Source of the DNA: Streptomyces spiralis
GTDB taxonomy: Bacteria; Actinomycetota; Actinomycetes; Streptomycetales; Streptomycetaceae
Assembly: GCF_014654675.1 (NCBI RefSeq)
Contig: NZ_BNBC01000026.1
Span: 13,731 to 77,730, forward strand
DNA length: 64,000 nucleotides
Direction: 5' to 3'
The notes beneath the pieces are model-generated. The model was not told the DNA's origin, did not search any database, and saw only the letters and a list, made by a program, of their open reading frames with translations. Position numbers and translations under genes: made by a program. Positions 25,429 through 33,923 of the stretch are shown in pieces. The stretch's first letter is position 1. Each line of letters starts with the position of its first letter.

Positions 25429-26319
25429 TCAGGACGCCCAGATGCCCGTGATGTCGTGCGCGGAGGCCGCGTTGCCCGCGTGCGTGGTCAGGCCCTGCGT
25501 GTCCTCCAGGGTGCGCAGCAGGTCGTAGTGGTTGTACGTGGTCGCGCTGCTCGATCCGGGGGTCACCGGCTGGCCGTACAGGACGGTCGGGATGCGGTTG
25601 CCGCTGAGCTTGTTGTCCTCGTCGAAGGTGACGACGAGCAGGCTGTTGTGGGTCTTCGCCCAGGTCGCGTACGCGCCGAGGTTGTTCTTCAGCCAGGTGT
25701 CACCCGTCGAGACCGAGCAGTCGTGCATGTCGCTGCACAGGTTGGGGACCACGAAGGAGAGCTGCGGCAGCGTCGAGTAGTCCGTCGGGAACTGCGCGAA
25801 GGTCTTCGCGGACGACGTCGGCACGTTGCTGAAGCCGAACCACGGGTTGTGCTTGCGGGCGTAGTTGCCGCTGCTGCACGTGGTCGAGCCCTGGCTGGGC
25901 AGCGACTCGTTGTAGCTGGCCCAGGTGCGGCCCGCGGCGAGCTGCTCGGAGGCGAGGTTGGGGGCCGAGGAGAAGCCGGGGGTGTAGCAGCTGTCGTCGG
26001 TGATGCCCTGGGTGGAGCCGGAGAAGAGGGCGAGGTAGTTCGGCTGGCTCGGGTGGGTGATGGCGTAGGACTGGGTGAGGTTGGCGCCGCCGGACTTCAG
26101 CGAGTTGATGTACGGGGCGCTGGAGGAGCCGATCACCTGGCTGTAGGCGTGGTTCTCGAAGACCACGACGACCACGTGGTCCGGGGTCGGCACCCCGGTC
26201 GCGGCCTGAGCGGGCGAGGAGCCGCCCAGGCCGGACCACAGACCGACGGCGGCGGCCGCCAGGGCGACGGTGGACGCCAGGGCGGCACGGCCGCGGCGGA
26301 ACACGGAACTGCCGGACAC
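25429..26319 (-). CDS. Secreted phosphoesterase (acid phosphatase/phospholipase C-like)
   Basis: 296 residues from GTG, chosen because GGAGG lies 5 bases upstream. Signal peptide with FRRGR, a hydrophobic core and cleavage near AQA-ATG. The mature domain resembles the phosphoesterase family PF04185: VVVVVFENHAYSQVIG near the start, HPSQPNYLALFSGSTQGITDD, and VVTFDEDN for metal binding. Four or more cysteines suggest disulfides. Likely hydrolyses phosphate monoesters or phospholipids outside the cell. First gene of the operon with the MFS and beta-propeller genes. Confidence 0.9.
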   Translation of the reverse strand: MSGSSVFRRGRAALASTVALAAAAVGLWSGLGGSSPAQAATGVPTPDHVVVVVFENHAYSQVIGSSSAPYINSLKSGGANLTQSYAITHPSQPNYLALFSGSTQGITDDSCYTPGFSSAPNLASEQLAAGRTWASYNESLPSQGSTTCSSGNYARKHNPWFGFSNVPTSSAKTFAQFPTDYSTLPQLSFVVPNLCSDMHDCSVSTGDTWLKNNLGAYATWAKTHNSLLVVTFDEDNKLSGNRIPTVLYGQPVTPGSSSATTYNHYDLLRTLEDTQGLTTHAGNAASAHDITGIWAS

Positions 26320-26893
26320 ATCAACCTCCGGTGGAAGAGCGGGGTCGGCGGTGCAGGGAGAGCATGCACACGCCAAGATGCGCCCCACCCCACGCCGCCC
26401 GGCCCGGAGGGTGAAGACCGGGTGAACTGCTGCCGCGGGGTGGACTGTTGCAGCGGGGTGGGTGGTTGCCGCGTGGTGGGCTGGTGCCGCGGGGCGGGCT
26501 GGTGCCCCGAGGGGGCAGGTCGCTCAGCGGGGAAGCTGCCGCCCTGTCACGGCCCGACCCGGCCCGCCCTGACGCGGGCCCGTTCCGGTCCGGCCCGACC
26601 TGGCGGCCGCCTGACCGTGCCGTCCCGACCTTGCGCGGCCCGGCCCCCTCCGGTGCGGCGCGACCCGGCCCGGCCTGGCTCGCGACCCGACCGGCCCCGG
26701 CGCCGCCCGCCTCCCCGCCGTCCGTTCCGCGCAGCCCGCCTGCATGCCGCCCGCCTGGACGCCGTCCGTTCCGCGCCGGTGGCGTATGCGTGGGGAAAAG
26801 TCGTGGCCGTCGCCGCGGCTCGCTTCGCTTGCTGCGGCTAGGCTCTGGCCAGGACGACCTTGGTTCGAGGACCTGATCCGATGGGAGGCCGGG
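26320..26893. other. 574-bp region upstream of glnE
   Basis: It holds the phosphoesterase promoter (minus strand), a five-unit imperfect tandem array (26426-26515), and about 250 bp of strongly C-rich plus-strand sequence before glnE. Open frames through it look compositional and lack ribosome sites. No gene is supported. Confidence 0.6.
26426..26515. repeat. Imperfect 18-bp tandem repeat array
   Basis: Five consecutive units of 17-19 bp follow the pattern CTGGTGCCGCGGGGTGGG: they start at 26426, 26444, 26463, 26481 and 26499, with 2-5 differences between neighbours. The array is non-coding as far as I can tell. Confidence 0.75.
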
Positions 26894-29800
26894 ATGACGG
26901 CGCCGGGGCGCAGGAGCAGTACCTTCACGCGGCTGCTGCGGCACGGCTTCACCGAGGCCTCCGCCGCCGAGCGGCTGCTGGACGGCCCCGAGCTCGCGCC
27001 GATAAGGAACGACCCGGTCCTGCTGGAGGCGCTGGGCGCGACCGCCGACCCGGACCTGGCGCTGCGCGGGCTGGTACGGCTGCTGGAGGCGCAGCCCTCA
27101 CCGACCGCCCGGCGGGAACTGCTCGACACGCTGATAGCGGCCAAACCGCTGCGCGACCGGCTGCTCGGCGTGCTCGGCGCGTCCGCCGCGCTCGGCGACC
27201 ACCTCGCCCGGCACTCCGGCGACTGGCACGCTCTCGTCACCTACGAGCCGCGGGACCTGCATCCCGGCCTGGAGGAGTTCGAGCGGGGGCTGGCCGAGGC
27301 CGAGGACCCCGTCTCGCTGCGCGTCGCCTACCGCCGCTGCCTGCTGTCCATCGCCGCCCGCGACGTGTGCGGCACCACCGGCGTCGCCGAGACCGCCGCC
27401 GAGCTCGCCGACCTCGCCACCGCCACCCTGCGCGCCGCGCTGCGCATCGCCTGCGCCGCCGCGCCCGACGACGCCGCGCTGTGCCGGCTCGCGGTGATCG
27501 CGATGGGCAAGTGCGGCGGGCACGAGCTGAACTACGTCTCCGACGTCGACGTCATCTTCGTCGGCGAGGCCGTCGAGGGGGGCGAAGGCGGCGACGAGCA
27601 GGCGGCCCTGCGCGCCGCCACCCGGCTCGCCTCGCACATGATGCGGATCTGCTCCGAGACCACGGTGGAGGGCTCCATCTGGCCCGTCGACGCCAACCTG
27701 CGGCCCGAGGGCAGGAACGGTCCGCTGGTGCGCACGCTGAGCAGCCATGTCGCCTACTACCAGCGATGGGCCAAGACCTGGGAGTTCCAGGCGCTGCTCA
27801 AGGCCCGGCCGGTCGCCGGGGACGCCGAGCTCGGCGCGCGGTACGTCGCCGCCCTCGACCCGCTGGTCTGGCAGGCCGCCGAACGGGAGAACTTCGTCGC
27901 CGACGTGCAGAAGATGCGCCGCCGGGTCGTGGAGAACATTCCCGTCTCCGAGGTCGAGCGCGAGCTCAAACTCGGTCCGGGCGGTCTGCGGGACGTCGAG
28001 TTCGCCGTTCAGCTGCTGCAACTGGTGCACGGGCGGACGGACGCCTCGCTGCGCAGCGGGACCACGCTGGACGCGCTGCTCGCCCTCGCCGCGGGTGGTT
28101 ACGTCGGCCGCGCGGACGCCGTGCAGCTCGGCGAGTCCTACCGCTTCCTGCGCCTGCTCGAACACCGCATCCAGCTCTTCCGGCTGCGCCGCACCCACCT
28201 GCTGCCCGAGGACGAGGCCGACCTGCGCCGCCTCGGCCGGTCCATGGGGCTGCGCGCCGACCCCGTCGCCGAGCTCACCCGCGAGTGGAAGCGGCACACC
28301 GGCGTCGTACGGCGGCTGCACGAGAAGCTCTTCTACCGGCCGCTGCTCGACGCCGTCGCCCAACTCGCTCCCGGCGAGGCACGGTTGAGCCCGGAGGCGG
28401 CCCGCGAGCGGCTGGTCGCGCTCGGATACGCCGATCCGGCGGCGGCGCTGCGGCACCTGGAGGCGCTGGCGTCGGGTGTCACGCGGAAGGCGGCCATCCA
28501 GCGCACCCTGCTGCCCGTGCTGCTGGGCTGGTTCGCGGACTCCGCCGATCCGGACGCCGGGCTGCTGAACTTCCGCAAGGTCTCCGACGCGCTCGGCAAG
28601 ACCCCCTGGTACCTGCGGCTGCTGCGGGACGAGGGGGCCGCGGCCGAGAACCTCGCCCGGGTGCTGTCGGCCGGGCGGCTCGCCCCCGACCTGCTGATGC
28701 GGGCGCCGGAGGCGGTGGCGCTGCTCGGCGACGGGGGCGGTGACGGCGGCGGGCTCGAACCGCGCGGGCGGGCCCAGCTGGAGCAGGAGGTCCTGGCGGC
28801 CGTCGGCCGCGCCGAGAGCGCCGAGCAGGGGGTCACGGCGGCGCGCGGGGTGCGGCGGCGGGAGCTGTTCCGTACGGCCGCCGCCGACATCGTCGGTTCC
28901 TACGGCACCGAGGCCCAGCCCGCCGAGGCCGACCAGGGCGCGCTCGTGGACCTCGTCGGCGGCGCCGTGTCGGACCTGACGGCGGCGACGCTCGCGGGCA
29001 CCTTGCGCGCGGTGGTGCGCGGGGGGTGGGGGGACACGCTGCCCACCCGATTCGCGATCATCGGCATGGGACGGTTCGGGGGGCACGAGCTGGGCTACGG
29101 GTCGGACGCGGACGTGCTGTTCGTGCACGAACCCCGGGAGGGTGTGGAGGAGCGGGAGGCCGCGGAGGCGGCGAACCGGGTGGTGGCCGAGATGCGGCGG
29201 CTGCTGCAGATCCCGAGCGCGGATCCGGCGCTGCTGGTCGACGCGGATCTGCGGCCCGAGGGGAAGTCGGGGCCGCTGGTGCGCACGCTGACGTCGTACG
29301 AGGCGTACTACCGGCGGTGGTCGCTGGTGTGGGAGTCGCAGGCCCTGCTGCGGGCGGAGCCGGTGGCGGGGGACGAGGATCTCGGGCGGCGGTTCATGGA
29401 GCTGATCGATCCGCTGCGGTATCCGTGGGGTGGGCTCGGGGAGGACGCGGTCCGGGAGATCCGGCGGCTGAAGGCGCGGATGGAGGCCGAGCGGGTGCCG
29501 CGCGGGATGGATCCCAAGCTGCACACCAAGCTGGGGCCGGGTGGGCTGTCGGATGTGGAGTGGACCGTGCAGCTGCTGCAGATGCGGCACGGGGCCGAGG
29601 TGGCGGGGCTGCGGACGACCCGGACGCGGGAGGCGCTGGCGGCGGCGCGGGGGGCCGGGCTGGTGTCGGAGGAGGACGCCGCGACGCTGGACGAGGCGTG
29701 GGTGCTGGCCACGCGGGTGCGGAACGCGGTGATGCTGGTGCGCGGGCGGGCGGGGGACACGTTTCCCTCCGAGCCGCGGGAGCTGGCCGCGGTGGGGCGG

Positions 29801-29905
29801 TATCTGGGGTACGGGCCCGGGCACGTGGGCGACATGCTCGACGCGTACCGGCGCACGGCGCGGCGGGCTCGGGGGGTTGTGGAGGAGCTGTTCTACGCGA
29901 CGTAG
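26894..29905 (+). CDS. glnE: Glutamine synthetase adenylyltransferase/adenylyl-removing enzyme
   Basis: 1003 residues from ATG (MTAPGRRSST), with GGGAGG 5 bases upstream; the open frame runs further 5' but without a site. Two nucleotidyltransferase domains: the N-terminal adenylyl-removing domain with AMGKCGGHELNYVSDVDVIF (about 202-222), and the C-terminal adenylyl-transferring domain with GMGRFGGHELGYGSDADVLF (about 723-743). Each keeps the Asp-x-Asp metal pair, and each is followed by a LGPGGL helical domain. It modifies GSI (GlnA) in response to nitrogen; GlnII and GlnA2, also encoded in this window, lack the target site. Confidence 0.97.
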   Translation: MTAPGRRSSTFTRLLRHGFTEASAAERLLDGPELAPIRNDPVLLEALGATADPDLALRGLVRLLEAQPSPTARRELLDTLIAAKPLRDRLLGVLGASAALGDHLARHSGDWHALVTYEPRDLHPGLEEFERGLAEAEDPVSLRVAYRRCLLSIAARDVCGTTGVAETAAELADLATATLRAALRIACAAAPDDAALCRLAVIAMGKCGGHELNYVSDVDVIFVGEAVEGGEGGDEQAALRAATRLASHMMRICSETTVEGSIWPVDANLRPEGRNGPLVRTLSSHVAYYQRWAKTWEFQALLKARPVAGDAELGARYVAALDPLVWQAAERENFVADVQKMRRRVVENIPVSEVERELKLGPGGLRDVEFAVQLLQLVHGRTDASLRSGTTLDALLALAAGGYVGRADAVQLGESYRFLRLLEHRIQLFRLRRTHLLPEDEADLRRLGRSMGLRADPVAELTREWKRHTGVVRRLHEKLFYRPLLDAVAQLAPGEARLSPEAARERLVALGYADPAAALRHLEALASGVTRKAAIQRTLLPVLLGWFADSADPDAGLLNFRKVSDALGKTPWYLRLLRDEGAAAENLARVLSAGRLAPDLLMRAPEAVALLGDGGGDGGGLEPRGRAQLEQEVLAAVGRAESAEQGVTAARGVRRRELFRTAAADIVGSYGTEAQPAEADQGALVDLVGGAVSDLTAATLAGTLRAVVRGGWGDTLPTRFAIIGMGRFGGHELGYGSDADVLFVHEPREGVEEREAAEAANRVVAEMRRLLQIPSADPALLVDADLRPEGKSGPLVRTLTSYEAYYRRWSLVWESQALLRAEPVAGDEDLGRRFMELIDPLRYPWGGLGEDAVREIRRLKARMEAERVPRGMDPKLHTKLGPGGLSDVEWTVQLLQMRHGAEVAGLRTTRTREALAAARGAGLVSEEDAATLDEAWVLATRVRNAVMLVRGRAGDTFPSEPRELAAVGRYLGYGPGHVGDMLDAYRRTARRARGVVEELFYAT

Positions 29906-29932
29906 GCCGGCCGGCGGCTTCGCGTGTGCGGG

Positions 29933-30128
29933 GTGGGGCGCCTACGGGGTCTGGGTGGGTCGGGGTCGTGGTGGCGGGGCCGGCCCGCCGCACACGGACA
30001 TACGGCCCACCTGGCTGCGGGCAGTCGTGCCTCCCCCAGTGCTTAACGCCTGGGAGGTACCCCAGGCGGCACGGGTGGGCGCAGCGGCACCCGCACGCGC
30101 GGTGCGCGCTCCCACCTACGGCAACCCC
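29933..30128. repeat. Dispersed intergenic repeat copy 2
   Basis: 29933-30008 and 30014-30128 match the two blocks at 5221-5296 and 5481-5596. The second block contains CCTCCCCCAG / CTGGGAGG, which can form a hairpin, and may terminate glnE on one side and the PAP2 gene on the other. Confidence 0.85.
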
Positions 30129-30152
30129 CACCCAGGTGCACCGCCGAGTCGC

Positions 30153-30992
30153 CTACGCTCTCGCCGGCTGCCAAGCCGTTTGCGGCAGGGCGTGGGGCAG
30201 CGCCCCGTACCAGGTTCGGGCCACCGTGAAGCCGACGGCGAGGCACAGCACGCCACCCACCGCATCGAGCCAGAAGTGGTTGGCGGTCGCGACGATGACG
30301 AGGAGGGTGGCCGCGGGGTACAGAATCGCGAGGACACGTACCCAGGGGACGGCGGTGAGCGCGAAGAGCGTCAGCCCGCACCACAGTGACCAGCCGATGT
30401 GCATCGAGGGCATCGCGGCGTACTGGTTGGACATGTGCTTGAGGTCGCCGGAGGCCATGGAGCCCCAGGTGTGGTGGACCTGCACCGTGTCGATGAAGTG
30501 GCCGCCGGTCATCAGGCGCGGTGGCGCCAGGGGGAAGAGGTAGTAGCCGAGGAGGGCGACTCCCGTGGTGGCGAAGAGGGCCAGGCGCGCCGCCGAGTAG
30601 CGGCCGGGGTGGCTGCGGTAGAGCCAGACCAGCACGCCCACGGTGACCACGAAGTGCAGCGTCGCGTAGTAGTAGTTCATGCCGATGATCAGCCAAGTCA
30701 CCGAGTCGACGGCGTGGTTGATCGTCTGCTCGGCGGCGATGCCCAGTTGGTGCTCCACGCGCCAGACCCAGTCCGCGTTGCTCAGCGCCTTCGCCCGCTG
30801 TTCCGGCACGGCGTTGCGGATGACCGAGTACGTCCAGTAACTGACCGCGATCAGCAGGATCTCGAACCACAGCCGGGGGTGGCGGGGTGTGCGCAGTCGC
30901 CGCGTGAGGGCGGGCGGGGTGTCGTCCGTGGCGGGGTGGGGAAGGGCCTGAAGTTCCGGGCCTTCCGGTCGCGTCACCGTCATGTCACCCAT
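30153..30992 (-). CDS. PAP2-superfamily membrane phosphatase / phosphotransferase
   Basis: 279 residues from ATG (MGDMTVTRPE); a GTG two codons earlier and an ATG three codons later are alternatives. About six membrane spans. The active-site motifs AAMPSMHIGWSLW and ATANHFWLDAVGG fit the PAP2/inositol-phosphoceramide-synthase-like group (Ser-x-x-His and a later His-x-x-x-Asp). Members dephosphorylate or transfer head groups of membrane lipids; the specific substrate is unknown. It is convergent with glnE across repeat DNA. Confidence 0.92.
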   Translation of the reverse strand: MGDMTVTRPEGPELQALPHPATDDTPPALTRRLRTPRHPRLWFEILLIAVSYWTYSVIRNAVPEQRAKALSNADWVWRVEHQLGIAAEQTINHAVDSVTWLIIGMNYYYATLHFVVTVGVLVWLYRSHPGRYSAARLALFATTGVALLGYYLFPLAPPRLMTGGHFIDTVQVHHTWGSMASGDLKHMSNQYAAMPSMHIGWSLWCGLTLFALTAVPWVRVLAILYPAATLLVIVATANHFWLDAVGGVLCLAVGFTVARTWYGALPHALPQTAWQPARA

Positions 30993-31080
30993 GGGCACAG
31001 AGTCTGCCAGAAAAGACTTCTTGCGCAGATCATCCCGCGGTCGGGTCCGGATCGCATGTCCTGGGGGCGCGAGACACCCC

Positions 31081-32115
31081 CTAGGCGCGGTTGCGGTCCC
31101 CCGGGGCCGATGCCGTGGAGCCGCGTACCACCAGCTCCGGCATGAACACGAACTCGCTGTGCGGCGCCGGTGTCCCGCCGATCTCCTCGAGCAGGGTGCG
31201 CACGGCCGCCTGGCCCATCGCCGGCACCGGCTTGCGGATCGTCGTCAGCGGCGGGTCGGTGAAGGCGATCAGCGGGGAGTCGTCGAAGCCGACCACGGAG
31301 ACGTCCCGGGGGACCTCCAGGCCGCGTTGCCGGGCCGCCCGTATCGCGCCCAGCGCCATCATGTCGCTGGCGCAGACGATCGCCGTGCAGTCGCGCTCGA
31401 TGAGCGCCGTCGCGGCGGCCTGGCCGCCCTCCAGGGTGTAGAGCGAGTGCTGGATCAGCTCCGCCTCGACGACTGCCGGGGCCAGGTCCAGTTGGTCCTG
31501 CATCGCCCGGACGAAGCCCTCGATCTTGCGCTGGACCGGGACGAAGCGCTTGGGGCCGAGCGCCAGGCCGATGCGGGTGTGGCCCAGCGAGACGAGGTGC
31601 GTCACGGCCAGGGTCATCGCCGCGCGGTCGTCGGGGGAGATGAACGGCGCCTGCACCTTCGGGGAGAAGCCGTCCACCAGGACGTAGGGCACGTCCTGGG
31701 CGCGCAGGCGCTCGTAGCGCTCCATGTCGGCCGTGGTGTCCGCGTGCAGACCGGAGACGTAGATGATCCCGGCGACCCCGCGGTCCACCAGCATCTCGGT
31801 CAGCTCGTCCTCCGTGGATCCGCCCGGGGTCTGGGTGGCCAGCACCGGCGTGTAGCCCTGCCGGGTGAGGGCCTGCCCGATGACCTGGGCCAGCGCCGGG
31901 AAGATGGGGTTCTCCAGCTCCGGGGTGATCAGGCCCACCAGGCCCTCGCTGCGCTGCCGAAGGCGGACGGGGCGCTCGTAGCCGAGGACGTCGAGCGCGG
32001 CCAGCACGGACTGGCGGGTGGTGGCGGCGACGCCCGGCTTCCCGTTGAGGACGCGGCTGACGGTCGCTTCGCTCACCCCCGCCTGGGCAGCGATGTCGGC
32101 AAGCCGTGTGGTCAC
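31081..32115 (-). CDS. malR: LacI-family maltose regulon repressor
   Basis: 344 residues from GTG (VTTRLADIAA). HTH LADIAAQAGVSEATVSRVLN followed by the hinge and a periplasmic-binding-protein-like sensor domain (GLVGLITPELENPIFPALAQ). Length and sequence fit S. coelicolor MalR as I recall it. It is divergent from malEFG, with 434 bp containing two CTTGC-type operator candidates. MalR represses maltose/maltodextrin genes until inducer is present. Confidence 0.96.
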   Translation of the reverse strand: MTTRLADIAAQAGVSEATVSRVLNGKPGVAATTRQSVLAALDVLGYERPVRLRQRSEGLVGLITPELENPIFPALAQVIGQALTRQGYTPVLATQTPGGSTEDELTEMLVDRGVAGIIYVSGLHADTTADMERYERLRAQDVPYVLVDGFSPKVQAPFISPDDRAAMTLAVTHLVSLGHTRIGLALGPKRFVPVQRKIEGFVRAMQDQLDLAPAVVEAELIQHSLYTLEGGQAAATALIERDCTAIVCASDMMALGAIRAARQRGLEVPRDVSVVGFDDSPLIAFTDPPLTTIRKPVPAMGQAAVRTLLEEIGGTPAPHSEFVFMPELVVRGSTASAPGDRNRA

Positions 32116-32288
32116 AGCACTGGACTGTACCGGTCGCGATCCCCCGTGCCCACCGATCGGGCGCCGGGTGCGTGCCGTTGTACGGCCCGCTGTGGGCTGC
32201 TGCGTCATCGCGTTCCCTCGTGTCGTGGTCGGCGTCCGGTCCCGACGTCCGGTCCGCAACGGGATGATTCCCCCCTCGCCACCGTATG

Positions 32289-32316
32289 GCAAGAGCTTGC
32301 AGAGTCTTGCACAAGC
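32289..32316. promoter_or_regulatory. Candidate MalR operator 1 (malR-malE region)
   Basis: GCAAGAGCTTGC (arms GCAAG/CTTGC) runs into a second CTTGC exactly 10 bp further and then ACAAG. Same words as the other mal-cluster sites. Confidence 0.7.
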
Positions 32317-32398
32317 GTCCGACGTGCCGCCGATCCGCGTGAATTCGGGGGTGTGAGGCCCGGACGGGCAGGTCACGGCGGGGTAACTGTCGCGGCTT

Positions 32399-32419
32399 CT
32401 TGCATTTTTTTTCTGCAAG
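32399..32419. promoter_or_regulatory. Candidate MalR operator 2 (malE promoter)
   Basis: A 21-bp dyad: CTTGCA, a 9-base T-rich spacer containing eight Ts, TGCAAG. It is followed by GTCTTTCGC. It lies 131-151 bp before malE. The same total length and outer CTTGC/GCAAG arms occur before the alpha-amylase gene. Confidence 0.82.
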
Positions 32420-32549
32420 GTCTTTCGCGCCCCTGACAAGCGCGGCTACTCTCACCGTCGCCCGGCGGCCGCAACGGCGCAGTCGGCAAGTCTGCAGGAG
32501 CGGGCGGGACCGCTTCCTGTTCACGGGCTTTCACCCTCAAGGAGAACTC

Positions 32550-33824
32550 ATGCGGCGTGGCATAGCGGCCACCGCGCTGGTGGCGTCCCTCGCCCTCGCG
32601 GCGACGGCCTGCGGCGGGAGCGACAGCGGCAGCGACAAGTCCGACGGTCCGGTGACCATCACCTGGTGGGACACCTCCAACGCCACCAACGAGGCGCCGA
32701 CGTACCAGGCCCTGGTCAAGCAGTTCGAGGCCGCCAACAAGGACATCAAGGTCAAGTACGTCGACGTGCCCTTCGACCAGGCGCAGAACAAGTTCGACAC
32801 CGCCGCCGGCTCCAAGGGCGCCCCGGACATCCTGCGCTCCGAGGTCGGCTGGACCCCCGCCTTCGCCAAGAAGGGCTACTTCCTGCCGCTGGACGGCACC
32901 GAGGCCCTCGCGGACCAGTCCAAGTTCCAGCCCAACCTGATCACGCAGGCCCAGTACGAGGGCAAGACCTACGGCGTGCCGCTGGTCACCGACACCCTGG
33001 CCCTGGTCTACAACAAGGCCCTGTTCCAGAAGGCCGGCATCACCGAGGCGCCCAAGACCTGGGACGAGCTGAAGTCCGACGCCGCGAAGGTCAAGGACAA
33101 GGCCGGCGTCGACGGCTACTGGGGCTCCACCCAGGCCTACTACGCCCAGTCCTTCCTCTACGGCGAGGGCACCGACACCGTCGACGCCGCCGCCAAGAAG
33201 ATCACCGTGAACTCGCCCACCGCCAAGAAGGCCTACGGCTCCTGGCTGAGCATGTTCTCCGGCAAGGGCCTGCACAAGGCCGACACGACCGCCGACGCCT
33301 ACGCCCACATCCAGGACGCGTTCGTCAACGGCAAGGTCGCCGCGATCATCCAGGGCCCGTGGGAGATCACCAACTTCTACAAGGGCTCCGCCTTCAAGGA
33401 CAAGTCCAACCTCGGCATCGCCACCGTCCCGGCCGGCTCCACCGGCAAGGCGGGCGCCCCGACCGGCGGCCACAACCTCTCGGTCTACGCCGGCTCCGAC
33501 AAGGCCCACCAGGCCGCGGCCCTGAAGTTCGTGAAGTTCATGACCTCGGCGAAGTCCCAGGAGACCATCGCCCTGAAGAACTCCACGCTGCCCACCCGCG
33601 GCGACGCCTACACCGCCCAGGTGAAGGCCGACCCCGGCATCGCCGGCTACCAGGGCGTCCTGGCCGCCGCCCAGCCGCGCCCGGCGCTGCCCGAGTACAG
33701 CTCCCTGTGGGGTCCGCTCGACACCGAGCTGCCCAAGATCGCCGGCGGCAAGGAGTCCCTGGACAAGGGCCTGAGCAACGCCGAGGTCGCGATCGCCAAG
33801 CTGGTGCCCGACTTCAGCAAGTGA
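32550..33824 (+). CDS. malE: Maltose/maltodextrin-binding lipoprotein
   Basis: 424 residues from ATG, with AAGGAG 6 bases upstream. A lipoprotein signal with lipobox LAATAC-GG is followed by an extracellular solute-binding family 1 domain (ITWWDTSNATNEAPTYQALV, GVPLVTDTLALVYNKALF, IQGPWEITNF). It captures maltose and maltodextrins at the cell surface for the MalFG permease. No ATPase gene is in the cluster, so the shared MsiK-type ATPase, encoded elsewhere in Streptomyces, presumably drives import. A strong hairpin follows the stop. Confidence 0.96.
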   Translation: MRRGIAATALVASLALAATACGGSDSGSDKSDGPVTITWWDTSNATNEAPTYQALVKQFEAANKDIKVKYVDVPFDQAQNKFDTAAGSKGAPDILRSEVGWTPAFAKKGYFLPLDGTEALADQSKFQPNLITQAQYEGKTYGVPLVTDTLALVYNKALFQKAGITEAPKTWDELKSDAAKVKDKAGVDGYWGSTQAYYAQSFLYGEGTDTVDAAAKKITVNSPTAKKAYGSWLSMFSGKGLHKADTTADAYAHIQDAFVNGKVAAIIQGPWEITNFYKGSAFKDKSNLGIATVPAGSTGKAGAPTGGHNLSVYAGSDKAHQAAALKFVKFMTSAKSQETIALKNSTLPTRGDAYTAQVKADPGIAGYQGVLAAAQPRPALPEYSSLWGPLDTELPKIAGGKESLDKGLSNAEVAIAKLVPDFSK

Positions 33825-33830
33825 GCCCGC

Positions 33831-33877
33831 GTGGCCGCCGGATCCTCTCTTCAGGAGGGGAAGGATCCGGCGGCCAC
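33831..33877 (+). terminator. malE-malF intercistronic hairpin (partial terminator/mRNA stabiliser)
   Basis: Perfect 15-bp stem GTGGCCGCCGGATCC / GGATCCGGCGGCCAC around a 17-base loop that can pair further, between malE and malF. Such hairpins in binding-protein operons leave more binding protein than permease. Confidence 0.85.
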
Positions 33878-33923
33878 CGCCTGTGCCCGGCCCAACTCCT
33901 TGATCTTTTGAAGGTGTCGAACC

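Noticed and set aside
26426..26515. Possible CRISPR array
   Set aside because: Units are contiguous and degenerate without spacers, and no cas genes are present.
27098..29824. 908-codon frame antisense to glnE
   Set aside because: Pro/Arg/Gly-rich shadow of a well-supported gene.
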